DNA of 64,000 bases from Puffinus mauretanicus (lineage: Eukaryota > Chordata > Aves > Procellariiformes > Procellariidae). This document shows, one piece after another, positions 39,733 through 52,100 of this stretch (the stretch's first letter is position 1; every line of letters starts with the position of its first letter). The translations under genes were made by a program, and so were the position numbers. Under the pieces are notes generated by a model. The model ran no database searches. It was given only the letters and a program-made list of their open reading frames with translations, and had not been told where the DNA came from. The stretch lies in assembly GCA_023333565.1 (NCBI GenBank), contig JAJKFH010000921.1:434001-498000 (forward strand), in the 5' to 3' direction.

Positions 39733-40051
39733 CCTTTCCAGCCGCCTCTCTCGATCGTTGTTCCTCCCGCTGGGGCTTCCCCGCGCGCGGAGTGGGGGGG
39801 GGGCGCGCGGGGCTGCCCCGGTGCGCGGGGTCGGGGAGACCTGAGGGGACGAGGCGGGAGCGGGGGGAGGCGGACCGGCCGCTCGGCCCCGGGGAGGGTG
39901 AGCGGCGCCCCGCGGGGGAGCAGCTCCTGAAGAGACAAGCGGGGCGGGGGGGGCTGGCGGCACCTGTGAGGCAGCCGTCTCCCCCCCATGCCGGGAGCCC
40001 CGGCTCCTCCAGGGCGTTACGTCCCCGGCTCCCTGAGGGGCGGAGGCGGCC

Positions 40052-40147
40052 ATGGCGGAGGCGGGGAGAGCCGGCGGCAGCCCCGCCGCAGCCCGCCGCC
40101 CTGTGCCCCCCCGGCCGCCGGCGGGGCGAGGCCGCGCCGTCCAGGTG
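40052..40147 (+). CDS. B3GNTL1: B3GNTL1 coding exon 1
   Basis: ATG at 40052 in strong Kozak context (GCGGCCATGG). 32 codons rich in Ala, Arg, Pro and Gly end in AVQV, with donor GTACGT at 40148. The phase-0 join gives [12 protein letters not shown] donor three bases earlier (CAG before GTGGTA) is possible and would drop one Val. The only in-frame ATG of the exon is used. Confidence 0.85.
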
Positions 40148-43100
40148 GTACGTGTCAGGCGGGCGGCGGCGGTGGAGGGCGGGCTGAGGCTCGGGCAGGC
40201 GGGGGGGCGTCTGGCAGGGCGGCGGGACGCGGGTTCGGGGGAAGAGCGAAGCCCTGAGCGGCTGTGGCACTCGGGGCGGTTTCCCGCCTGTGTGCTCGCC
40301 TTGGGGGTTCTGTAGGTGCTGCGGTTGCTCGGCGGGTTTGTCGGGAGCGGCTTTTGGCCTCGGTTGTGTGCAGGTCGGCCTGACAGTGACAGGCCGGGCA
40401 GTTTGGTTACATGGAGTTTGAAAAGATAGTTTTAAATTTTTCTTACAATATTTGAGTCTTTCGTTACTCCCTGTAACAATGTTTGCATTTTTTTAATTAG
40501 TTTTTTTTTTTTTTTACAAATTTATACACGTACAACTGATGTGGTTTGGCAACAATTTAGGTGTAGTGAGGCAGACATCTGAAAAGCAAAAACAACGGGC
40601 AAGTAAAAATGATGAACAGCTTAAGAGTCTCAGCTCCTAAAGACAGGTCAAAGTTTGTGGCCTGAAAATCTTTCTGGGTTTATTTAAAGTGTCTCGTATA
40701 TAAGATTTGACGAAAGTAGTATGTTTCTGCCAACAGCCATCAGTTTCTAAATGGTTTGGAATAGTGACTCATATGAAAACTTCATTTAAAAATAACAATT
40801 TCTGACATATAAAATCTTCAGCAGTGTTAAAATGATTTTAAAAGTTTATTTTCCATATTCAGATATGGAGGCAGGTAGAAGTCAGCTTGAACTGAAATGT
40901 GTGGAAACTGAAATTAGCATTTCTTATGGAGTTGTTTATCTATATATTTTCAGTAGGGGATGATGGTGGTAACGGCAGAAATAAGAGATTTTTTTGATGC
41001 AAAACATTCAGTTGCACAGCTTCTGTCACTTTTTTTTTTAACCTCACATTTCTCCCCTTCGATCTTATGATTGATGTATTGTTTTTCAATGGTCTAGCTG
41101 GGGGAAGAAGGGAGGTTTTTTGGTTGAGTAATACATTTGTAGAAGAAAGGGGATTGAACTACCTGTTAACCATTTCGCGTTCTGTTATTTTTGCCATACA
41201 TCAAAATTCATTTTGCAGCAAAGCCAAGAACCATTATTTTCAGCTTAGTGATGGCAAAACTCCATTACTAAAAGTATCCAAAATCGCTTCAGGTCTTACT
41301 CTAGAATGTGTGAAGTTCAGGGAAAACCAGGTAGTGTCACAATGCTCAAATCCAGATCTGATTCATAGTTCTGTATTTCATGGCTCATAGGCCATGAAGA
41401 TGGTCCTCTGTTGGATTCTGCTATAAATCAGTCTCAGCTAATGAAATTATAATTCTGACTCAGTTGTCACTCAGTTGATCTTGTAATGACAAAAATACAT
41501 TAGTTGTTTGCAATTTATGTCCCTGTGTTGACTCAAAATTACTTTGAAAGAGTATTATGCATATTTCTGTAGTTCACTATTATGGTAAGGGTCTTCAAAT
41601 ATATGGAAGGCTGCTGCAAAGAGAACTAATAAGAGAATAATAGTATGTGCTGGGATCGGGAAGTAGTAGTTGGCATAAACTGCAGCAAAAGGACTTCAGA
41701 CATTGGGAAGACTGTATTCCAGGTCTCCCTTATGCCTGCTTTTAGACATTGCCTTAGCAAGGTTGGTGTTTCTGTCCCTGGAGATGATGGTTTGTCAACA
41801 ATGATATAGCTGTAGTTGATCTTGTTTTGGGACAGAAGAAATAGATGGGGTCTCTTGAGGTTACTACCAGCTGGTTTTTTTACTATGAATCTGCACCTGT
41901 AAGTGAAATAGTGCCCTGGCTCATGTTTTTCCCTCTTCAAATTAACAAGGGGACTGAAGTGTTCTGATACAGTCACGCGATGGTAAAGGCCAATTTACGA
42001 ATGCCCAGTTCAGGACACGTGCCGTCTGTCACTTTTAAGCCAGTGTAGAAATGAACTAGGGAGAAATGAGAGTTTAGCTCTGCGGTATTTTTAATTTCTT
42101 TTTGGCTTAAAAAAAAAAAGTAAACACAGAAAAACAGTAAACTGCTTAAGAATGGTAGAACTTAAGGAACCTGTAGTATACAATATTAGCAGTACTCTGG
42201 TATTTTAATCATATTGCTGTGTACCGTTATTTGTATGGATTTGTTATTTTTTAGGTTTTACACAGAAGTGTCATCACAGAGCAGTTCAGCTCTGTACCTT
42301 ATTTTGGCAGGCATCTAGCTCACCATTGTTGTGATAGTTCTGTGGAAGTAGTATGAATGTATAGGGTCGTATTTTAAATGCCATCTAGACATAAAGGATA
42401 TTAAAATCCTGAGTAAATTGAATATATTGGTTTAGAATCTCAGATTTTTGCTTTTTTTTTTTAGTCTCAAAGTACTAATTTGAGACAGTTCTGAAATAAT
42501 CTTTTTTGTCTGTATGTTGTAATTGTAATTATTTGGTGATCAATTTCACATTTTTATTTTTTTATTTCTCTTTATATTACTTATTTATCTCTCCAAAACA
42601 GAAGTCAAAGACCTGCTTTGCTTAAAATTTTAGATAGCTTTCCTACTACTTCTTTTAAATACCCCTTTTGCCTGTTACAGCATCCTGCCAGAAATCAGGA
42701 TGTTCATTCATTTTTGACAAGTATTTTTTTTATTTTGCTGTGAAATGTTGTTAAGTGTCTTACTTGTTAATCATTGTACCATACATCATACTCTGTAAAA
42801 AATCAAAAATACACTCCTCAATGTCCACAAAATCTGCCTACTAATGTATGCATTTGCATGTATTTGCACAATGTACATGCACTCACATGTCACTAAATCT
42901 TGAATAATTCAATTTCAGTATTCCTCTAGTATTTTGTTTCTTAAGATTCTCACATGCTTACAAAGGAACTAATCCTCTGTTTCTTCAAACTATGCGTTTA
43001 TGGTTACACCACACGATAAGGAGTTTAAGGTCTGTTTCTAGGAACTTCTTAAGATGTCCCATGAGACTTTTTACAAGTTACTTAGGCTCTTTGCCTTAAG

Positions 43101-46100
43101 TTCCCCATCTATAAGCGATCGTAACGCTTAAAGGTACGGGTTTGGATTCCCTTTACAAACATTGCCAGTGTATTACTGTGCTAATTTCTTAGGACATTGC
43201 GTTCTGTGAATGGAATGTATTATTTTTTGAGATACTGAAAAATTTGGGGGGGTTGTTGGCTTTTTTTGGGGTAATTAGAACAGTGGTGAGTAACTGAACA
43301 GAGAAATCCCTCATCTCTAGTTTCTAACCAATTTTAAAATATTTCAAATAAGTTTTCATGCTTTGCGTGTATGTTGCTGAAACAATAGAGGCTATAATAG
43401 GAAAGCCTGCAATTGAACTGGTAGACTTATGTCATGTGTCATCTTTTAATGTGTTTAATAGCAGCTTTAGATAGAATCATTTTTAAAAACTTGGCTAGAG
43501 CCCAAGGGTGCAGACTGCATATATGAGCATCTCCAATTAGGTAGTAAGTTTAAAGAAAAATTGATGAGTAAGATATGTTAATGCAAGACTGAAGTAAAGA
43601 GTGTCGTAAGATATGCAGGAATACTAGAAGCAGGTTAGTGTGGTGTTATAGATGTTTTGTTAGCATTTTTGGTTCAGTAGTCTCTTTTGTTTCCTTGGAG
43701 ATCTACCGCAAGCCATCTTGTAGAACTCAAAAAATGACAGAAAAGTTTGATAGAGAAGAAAGCAAATTGTATATTTATAATTAAAATAAAGGAACTTTGC
43801 CTACTTCTATATTTTTAAGATGCATTTTTTGTGAAAGTTAGTTTCAGAAGGCTCTGGCACTTCCCCTTTCTAATGAATATTCTTATACTGTAAGTAACCA
43901 CAAATAGTGCTTACTGACATACATTTGGTTTTTTGTTTGGTTTTTTTGTAGTCTGTCATTGTGCCTGTTCACAACAGCGAATGCTGGTTAGATGAATGCT
44001 TGAAGTCCGTTTGGGAACAAGATTTTAAAGAAACCATGGAGCTATCAATATTTAATGATGCCAGTAAGGTATGTTTCAGACCTTATTTAAAATACTGTCC
44101 AAGTAAATACTGTCTCTGGTAGGAATTTTTGGTTTGGACTGTGTTTGGTTCACCATACAAGATAAAATAGCTGCATCTATGTCATCATTTTTCTAGGACG
44201 GTTCAGCTGAAATAATTGAAAAATGGAAGATCAAGTTGGAAGATGCTGGTATTCCAGTAATCATTGGTAGTAATGATTCATCTCAACCTCGAGGCGGTAT
44301 GTAGCTTAATAGTGATTTTTTGAGAGTTAGGTTGTTATCGCAGGCATCTTCTGTTTTTTAGTTTGAAAAGTGTCTTTGTAGCCATTTGCATTGCAACGGA
44401 AAAAACCCCACATCACTTTCCAGAGCTCTCCGTTCAAATACTCATTCCAATTTAGAATTTGGCCCTGTTGGTTTTGGCTTTGTAGAATTTGTTTATATGT
44501 CCAGGAAAGAAGAACTTGGCTTAACACTTGTGCTCTATTCTGCAGAAGAATTTTGTTTAACTGTAATATACACAATGTTGTTAATGCTTACAATTTTACT
44601 GTAGCTTTCTGATAGCTGATTTATCTTCAGGAGCTGGGTTCTAAGAAAAAAGAAATCCAAAATTTCTTACATAATGATTTAAAAAGTAAACGCATATCTT
44701 TCAGTATTGTAGAATGGACCCTGAAATAGAACAAAATACATTTTTGATATCCCTTTGACGATCAGATCAAAACACAGGTTTCAGAAAAGTTTTGATGTGA
44801 GCTAAAAACTCTCACTAAACTCCTAGGTATTTACACAAGGGGCTAAAACAATATGTTTAGTGAGCTACCAGATAGGTTTATGGTGTGATTCCCTATTGAT
44901 TTACACGCTAATACAAATTACATTTACCCACTGGAGGAGATAACAAACAAATCTATCAGTTTTTCTTTTGCTTGTTGTGGTTGGTTTCTGTTTAGAGTTT
45001 TCTTAACAGCCAACCTTGCTGAAATGTAAAACAGAAATAGAAGTATATTGCTCTTTGAAGAAGCTGGTGTTGAATGACATTGAAGTTGGAAGATCATGTC
45101 TGCGTTCTGAAGGAGGACACAAGAGGACACAGCAAGTAGAACAGTGTGCTGACATTTTCTATGGGAGCTGTATAACTAATGTTTCTATCATTCTGGATTT
45201 TGTGACAATGAGTAGATAGGTAGGAATTTGATATAAAACTGGTTCCAAATTTGTGTCTTTCAAGTTATCTCACTTAAAAGACACGCTTTGGAAACACTGT
45301 AACACAAAATCCGGTCAGTTTCTGTTTTTTAAGAAAATGTCCTGTTTGTTACTGGAAAGAAACCTAGACTTATTACAGTCTCCTCAAAATGGTCTTATTA
45401 TGAAAAAACTCAGTTCTGTTTCAGAAGGCTTAATTTTCATCCTTGTGTTGAAACATGTAAATAAATAGGAGTTTGTGCACTGAATTCATTTGCAACTTGG
45501 TATGCGCTCCTGGCTTTATTTACTGTCATTTCTTTTGACTATAGATTTCTTTAAAGCTGGTTTTTAAACAGTTATCAGACCTAGCAATGCTGAAATAACA
45601 CAGCATAACTGTTACTATAAATATTTTTAGTACTTTAATATCTCTAGCACGAACTGTTGTTGTTTTGACAGTGCAACTTGTAATATTAGCATTATTGAGC
45701 TGGTGATGACAAAAGACAGACAACGTTGTAGAGGGAATTTTTCTCTTTTGGGCAACTGATAAAGCTGGAGTTGAGCAATGTCAAGAATTGCTTGTATTCC
45801 TGGAAATTTATCTATCTTCTTTTTTCCCCCCCTCAACTATTGGGTGATCAGTTTCCTTTCAAATCTTACTTTTCTTAGTAGTTGATGATCTAGAAGCCGA
45901 GTAGGTTGTGATTTCTCAGCAAAAAAGTTGAAGAATAATACCAGAGGTTGTTAATTATGGTACTTAGGAAAGTTGGTTAGTAATGTTTTATTAATACCAT
46001 CTTGTAATATCATATTTTCCATTTTAAAAACATTTTCTATGTATAAAGTCGTGTTCCTAATAGACAGTTGTATTAATTGTGTATAAACTAATTTTTAGTT

Positions 46101-49100
46101 TGCAAGAACACACAGGTGCAATGTTTTGACAATAATTTATGTTAGAATTCTGAAGCCAGTTCATCTTTGCACTTTAGAAAACTGAAACTAAAACTAAGTT
46201 CGAGTTGTGAGCTACAAGGAGTATATTGTGCCATTAGAGATATGTTAGTGTTTTTTTTTTTTTTTTAAAACGTGTTTGTCATTGTTGGGATAGCTGAAAT
46301 CTGAACAAATCTTTAATAAATTGGGGGTGAGGGATGCAGCTGTGAGCATTGTTTTAAATAATAGTATGAAATGCATAGCTCTTAAAAAAAACAAAAACAA
46401 AAACAAAACACCAAACAAAAAAACCCCAACAAAACAAAAAACAACCAAAAAAACCCCCAAGCTTATTCATGTGGAAGTCACTCTCAGGTCACCATTAAAA
46501 TGAGGACATCTTTTCTTCATGGTTGTTACATTTTAGGAGCAGGTTACTTGAAATCCGTAGTATTTGTTTGCTTTCAGTGATTTACTTTTATTATGTTAAG
46601 GACTAGTTACAACTGTAAGGAGTCTTTCCTTTAAAAGAAGATGCTTTAGTACAGAAACAATGTACTAGTCAGGCTTCACATCTTCAACTATTTACACAAG
46701 ATTAGGATTTATTTCTGATTCTTTTCTAACATGTAAAAGAAAGGGGGGGAACCTAGGAAAAAAGAAAGGGTCACTTGCCTAAAAAAAGGAAACCTTTTTC
46801 TTTCCAAGAGTGAGGAATGTTAATATCTCACTGAGGCTTAAGTTTTTACGGCTGTAACCATGGCAACAGGCTCTTTTCACCAAGTAAGCAGGCCTTACAA
46901 ACTCAGAGACCTGGCACAAACATTTGATTTTGTTCAATAGAGTAATATTAAAGAAAATTTTTCACCCATGCCAAACATAGGATTCATTGTGGTGAAACAA
47001 TTTTTAATATCTAATTTCTTCTATGGGGAGTTATATCTTTCATTAATAATTTTTAAAATATGTGTATTTTCTTCTTGCCCCTCTAAAAAAATAGCTAGTA
47101 TATGAAAAGCTTCAGGATGGTTTCTGCCTTAATCTTAGAAAGAAATATTTTCCAACTTTTTCTCATAACAAATATTAAATATTCATTATTTAAAATGTTT
47201 TATTTGAAAACGAGATCTGAAATATATCAGAAAGTTCATAGAGTAATATAATTGTCGTCTTGTAGTTGCCTTTGAGCCTCTTTCACTTTTTTCCTACAAT
47301 ATTGATTCCTAGTACTTCCTTATTTTCTACTGAAGATTGTTGAAATATTGGGGTATACTAATGACAGCATTGAAATATAAGTACAGGCTGCTTTACAGCT
47401 GGTAATGATGTATAAGAGTATTATTTGATTGATGTTGGGCAAATTCAGTTCTATCCTGTTCTTTTACCTCTTGCTGTAGGAACCTCCACAGTATTAGGGT
47501 TTTGCTTGTTTGGCATGTCCAGACCTGCTAACTTGCATTAGTTGTTTCCCACTAAAACTGTTGATGCCAGGATTCAGCTCTGCTGTTGTGGTAGCTACTG
47601 ACTTTGCCAGCTGCTTTTTTACTGCCAATAGGAAGGAGAATGAGAGTAACTGTATATGTGAGATTAGATATTCATCTGTGTATAAAAAGTAATATGTAAA
47701 TGTACTGCAAGATAATAAGTCCAAGAAATCCATGATGAAGAGAAGTTAAGGTGAGGATTAAAATACTCAAAATACATAAGAAAAGAACAACTCAGTTGTA
47801 AGGAGTCTTTATTAGTAGTGTTCTGTTGGTAGTTGACATAATGTTCCTTTGAGGCAGTAAGAAGTGCAGTCATAAGTCTTTTTCTGTACTTGGACAATTC
47901 AGCAAAATAGGAGCATGTGCGTTAAAATTAAGTGAACCTTTGAACCCAGTTAAATTTGTTTCCTGAGCAAACTTAAACCTGTATCACATGAAAAGATAGA
48001 GAATTACAGAAGTCTGCTTTTTTCAAATGCAAAATCGGGAACTGTAGGGGTAATATTATTTAAAATTATCCTACTCCACTTCATGGCGAGATTTTCTGGC
48101 TCTACGTTTCCAGTTTTCTCAGTAAAGAATAAAAACCCCAGAGTATTGCATATATTCACATCATTTGGTTTGCATGTCAGGGCAATCTTTTGCTGGATTC
48201 CCTGACTTGGTTCCATAAATACTTTTAAAAAGCTTAAATGTTACATATATGACCAAGTAGAATTCATATAGCGGTTTTCAGAATAACACTGGATATAGTG
48301 TGGTCTTTTCTTATAATGCTGCCCAGGAGAAGAATTCAAAGACCAGAATGTTCTTAGGTAGACCTTGTCTACATATAAAAATTATCCCAGGTAAACGCTC
48401 CAACCTTGCAGCTGTGTTTCAGTGGTAAGCAGAGTTCATCTTACTGCTGGTCGCTGCAGTCCCATCCTTATCCTTGGCTGTGTATTCCTGCTCCCCCCCT
48501 TTTTTTCTGGCTCTGCCATTTGTTTGACCCTCCAGTGCTGTCATCTGCTTCAGAAATTAAGCTGATAAAAAAGTTTTATTCTGGTTCAGCTTCCTGAAAT
48601 AGCTTGGTAAAAGATTCAGCAAGTGTTAGGGGTCAAAAACTAAAAGACCCTAGATGCCAACGTTGTTGTTTGACTGAACTCATATTTCAGTGTGGTCTTC
48701 CATAGATGGTATAACATGTTATGATACGAATAAGCCAGGTTTGTGCTCCTTGTACATATATTCTTCTGCTTTGGCTCCCCTCTGCATTACACGTGCCATT
48801 ACATAAACGATGCATTAAGATTTTGTATTTGCATACTTTATATTTAACAAGCATAATGGAACAGAACTTTTTTTGAGTCCTTCTGAGGACCTGGCACCCT
48901 CATGGGAAGAACAAGCTGCCTAGCAATCTCTTGTTCTTTCTTTGCCTTTTTATGATGTGTTACTATTTGTTATGACTTAAGAGATGAATATGTATATACA
49001 GACAAGGGCTTTCAGCATCTGCTCATTGCAGGGGGGTTGGTCTAGGTGACCTTTAAAGGTCCCTTCCAACCCAAACCATTCTGTGATGCTATGATCTGAG

Positions 49101-52100
49101 GTACTGGATGTGAGACCTAGGTAGCTGGACTCTTCAAAATACATATTACATATTATGTCTTTGTGGAGGGCTAGCAAAAGTAGCCTAATTCTACTTGGTG
49201 GTAGAATTCTAACACATACAACTGATAGCCACTCAGAGATGAAGACTGAAATAGGCATACTATTTAAATATTTACAAATTACCTGGTTTTAAATACGGAA
49301 AAATTGCGTACTTTACCTGATACCGATTTTCATATTTCCTTTCAACTATTCCCGACTGTAGTAAGACTTTAAAAAGTGGAAAGGTAAAAACTACCACATA
49401 ATTTTATCTTTGTTGTCTCAACAGTTGGATTTGCCAAAAATCAAGCAATAATTCAGAGCTCAGGAACCTATCTCTGCTTTCTGGATTCAGTAAGTTAATG
49501 CATTTTGTCTAACTTAGTTTTATCAATAAAATTATTTTGTTTTTAATGTAGTTGTTGGTTTGCCATAAAGACAAGCTGTTTAAAGGTGTTTGGGTGTTAA
49601 ACATGCTGGTTATCATTTATAGCTGTAAAGTTGTCTTCCAACCTGTAGAAAGCCTACAGCCTTACACCATTCCTTGATCCTATCGGATTTCACAAGCTCT
49701 TGTGAGCAGGGTTGGGCCAGGTTGGTATTTAGGTGTTTTCGGGATTTTTCTTTTCCACATTCTTCAGAAAATTATATTGATGAGAAACTAAGAACTAATC
49801 TACTGGCTTTTTGATTCAAAATAGGGGAGGTCTCACCTTCCATCTTGAATTTTTTTTCTGTCCTTTGTTGGACACCTTCTGTGAACCCATTCAGCTCACT
49901 AACCCACAGATAACTATCTGACTTTATGCAGCTTACTATGCAGTGAAGGGTTTCACAAATATGCATTGCTGATCTGAGGAATGGTGCCATGTGGCTGGGA
50001 TCAGGCAAGAAGAGCAAGACCTTTAAGGCTCACTGATCTCATGTAATTTCACCTGAAGATTGATTCTTTACTCTGAATTGGAACTGAACTGTGGTTTAGT
50101 GTAGTACTGGGAGGAACGGGCTGCTGAAAGTGTAGGTTTTCAGGTAGGATTCAACTTAGTGTTATGATTGTCTGTGCTTATTAGAAAGTGTCATGAGAGC
50201 AGGGATGTAAACTCTACAGCCTTATAACCACACCGGTTTTAATTTGGGTAATCTTTCAGTTTGCAAACTCCATTTGTTGTATCAACTAGATAGAAGGATT
50301 TTTTCATTCATTAAAATTTTGTGAATTAATCAGTGTACTGTTGCAAGACATGGTTAAGTGCTGGTATATTTCTTCTGACCCAAGGCAATGCAGCAGAAAT
50401 TTCTTGTCATACCATTTAAGAAATTAAGTTTGGCAGGTGGCTTTCCTGGCCTTTATTCTTGCTTTTATTAAGTTATTACTGTATTTAGCAACACAGTGTG
50501 CCTTTTTAAATGAGTTTATTGGAATTTATCCTAGTTTCCCTTTAACAGTTTGTTGGGTTTGGTTTTTTGTTTGTTTGTTTTACAGAGTGTATTTCATGTA
50601 AATCTTTGTATATGAGTTTATGGAGGGTGAAGCTTTGAAATGCAGTATCTGATACATATGGGTATATACGGGTATTTCAGAAACAAAATTTTGAACATCC
50701 TTTGAATACATAGAACTCACAATCACATATACAAATTAATGGTGTTTGGAAAGGTCGGTTTCTCATACAACAAAAAATAAGTATTTCATATCCAGTACTG
50801 AGTGTCAGTGTCTGTTTCATAAACAGATTATTTTGAGGAACTATGAGCACAAAATCTGCTGCTCTGGTTTTGATCACCTGACTCACCAGATTTTAAAAGA
50901 ATGTATGGACATCATAAATTATGCCATGAAGTAGTTGGAGCAATGCCGGTTTTGCTGAGATGAACAAACTCGGGATCCAGTTCTTTTTGCTTTACTTCAG
51001 GTAGACACAAACCCAAGTGCTAGTTTAATTTATATGAATGATTCCATGGATTTAACTCTTCTATATTGTGAGTCAGAGAGGCTGTTTACCTATCTAAAAT
51101 GAAAAAAAATTAGATCTTACTTACGATTTGCTAAGTTCAGGTATTCTAGGCTTGGACAGATACCACATTGTATGGGGCATTCTAGGGAGTATGTAGGATG
51201 TGTTACATATGTACTTATGTTGACTGAAGTTAGCTGAGTCCAGGTATGCAGGAGTGAGAAATTAACCTCCTATTCTCGTGTCCCGTGGAGCTTCATATCT
51301 TCTGTATAGAATAATTTACTGAGGTAAATTTTGGATTATTCTTTCTTTTCAATCCAGACAGATCTAGTTGTTTGTAAATCACTAGCAGTAAACTAGAAAA
51401 TTAAATTCTTTAAATGAAATTAATTAATATTTTTATAGAGATCTCTTCAGAATTCTTAATCTGTTATTTACCTTATGGTGTTTATACAGTATGCATCTTC
51501 ATGCTGCTGTGTTGTTTCTATTGGCTGTCTAGCTGTGAAGGATAAGAAAACATCGGGGGAACAAATTACAACTATTAGGGAATGTGACAGGTGATGATTT
51601 TGGATTTCTGCAAGATTATCATTAGCATAAATTTATATTTAATATAATTAAGACCTACACAAAGTGATTTGATTGAGAATTTTATGACTTATAGTATGGA
51701 TAAGCTTGGAAGAAGCTACCAAAATTTTCTGTTCGACGCATTTCTATTCCTGCTATTGAGCTAGATGCTTCAAAGTAGAAGTTATTCTGAACTATCAGAA
51801 GCCTAATCTTGATACAAAAGAAATACTAAGTGATTGGCGTTACTTAAATATATTTTCTACTGTCTCTCCTTCTGACTACCATTTTTTGCTGAAAACAGAT
51901 CGGAGGAAATAAAATGAATGTGGAAACTGCTACAGTTCTAAAAATTGCTCAATATTTTGGCCGTAGTTAGTAAATGTTGCGTGATAATAGCTGAAACACA
52001 GATGTTGCCAGCTGTTTAACAACTCCGCTTCTATACGCCACCTACCTTCATTTCAGTCACCAATCCAGTATCAAGCTCTCTAGGAAGGAATGTTGATATC

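Larger units (their letters stand above)
39425..40380 (+). promoter_or_regulatory. B3GNTL1: CpG island and promoter region of B3GNTL1
   Basis: About 950 bp of CpG-dense DNA covering the B3GNTL1 start codon. It includes an ETS-type CTTCCGG at 39726-39732, alternating CG runs near 39781-39790 and 39804-39809, and dense G-runs at 39794-39836. No TATA box is evident. The transcription start is not defined. Long ORFs on both strands here are GC artefacts. Confidence 0.85.
44297..49424 (+). other. B3GNTL1: B3GNTL1 intron 3 (5.1 kb)
   Basis: AT-rich. Holds an A/C-rich low-complexity tract (46384-46460), T-runs near 46251-46266 and a CR1 tail (49018-49095). No coding signal. Confidence 0.9.

Noticed and set aside
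39174..40315. Overlapping long ORFs on both strands around the B3GNTL1 CpG island (up to 271 codons)
   Set aside because: Low-complexity Arg/Pro/Gly/Ala translations typical of CpG islands. Only 40052-40147 joins in frame to recognised exons.
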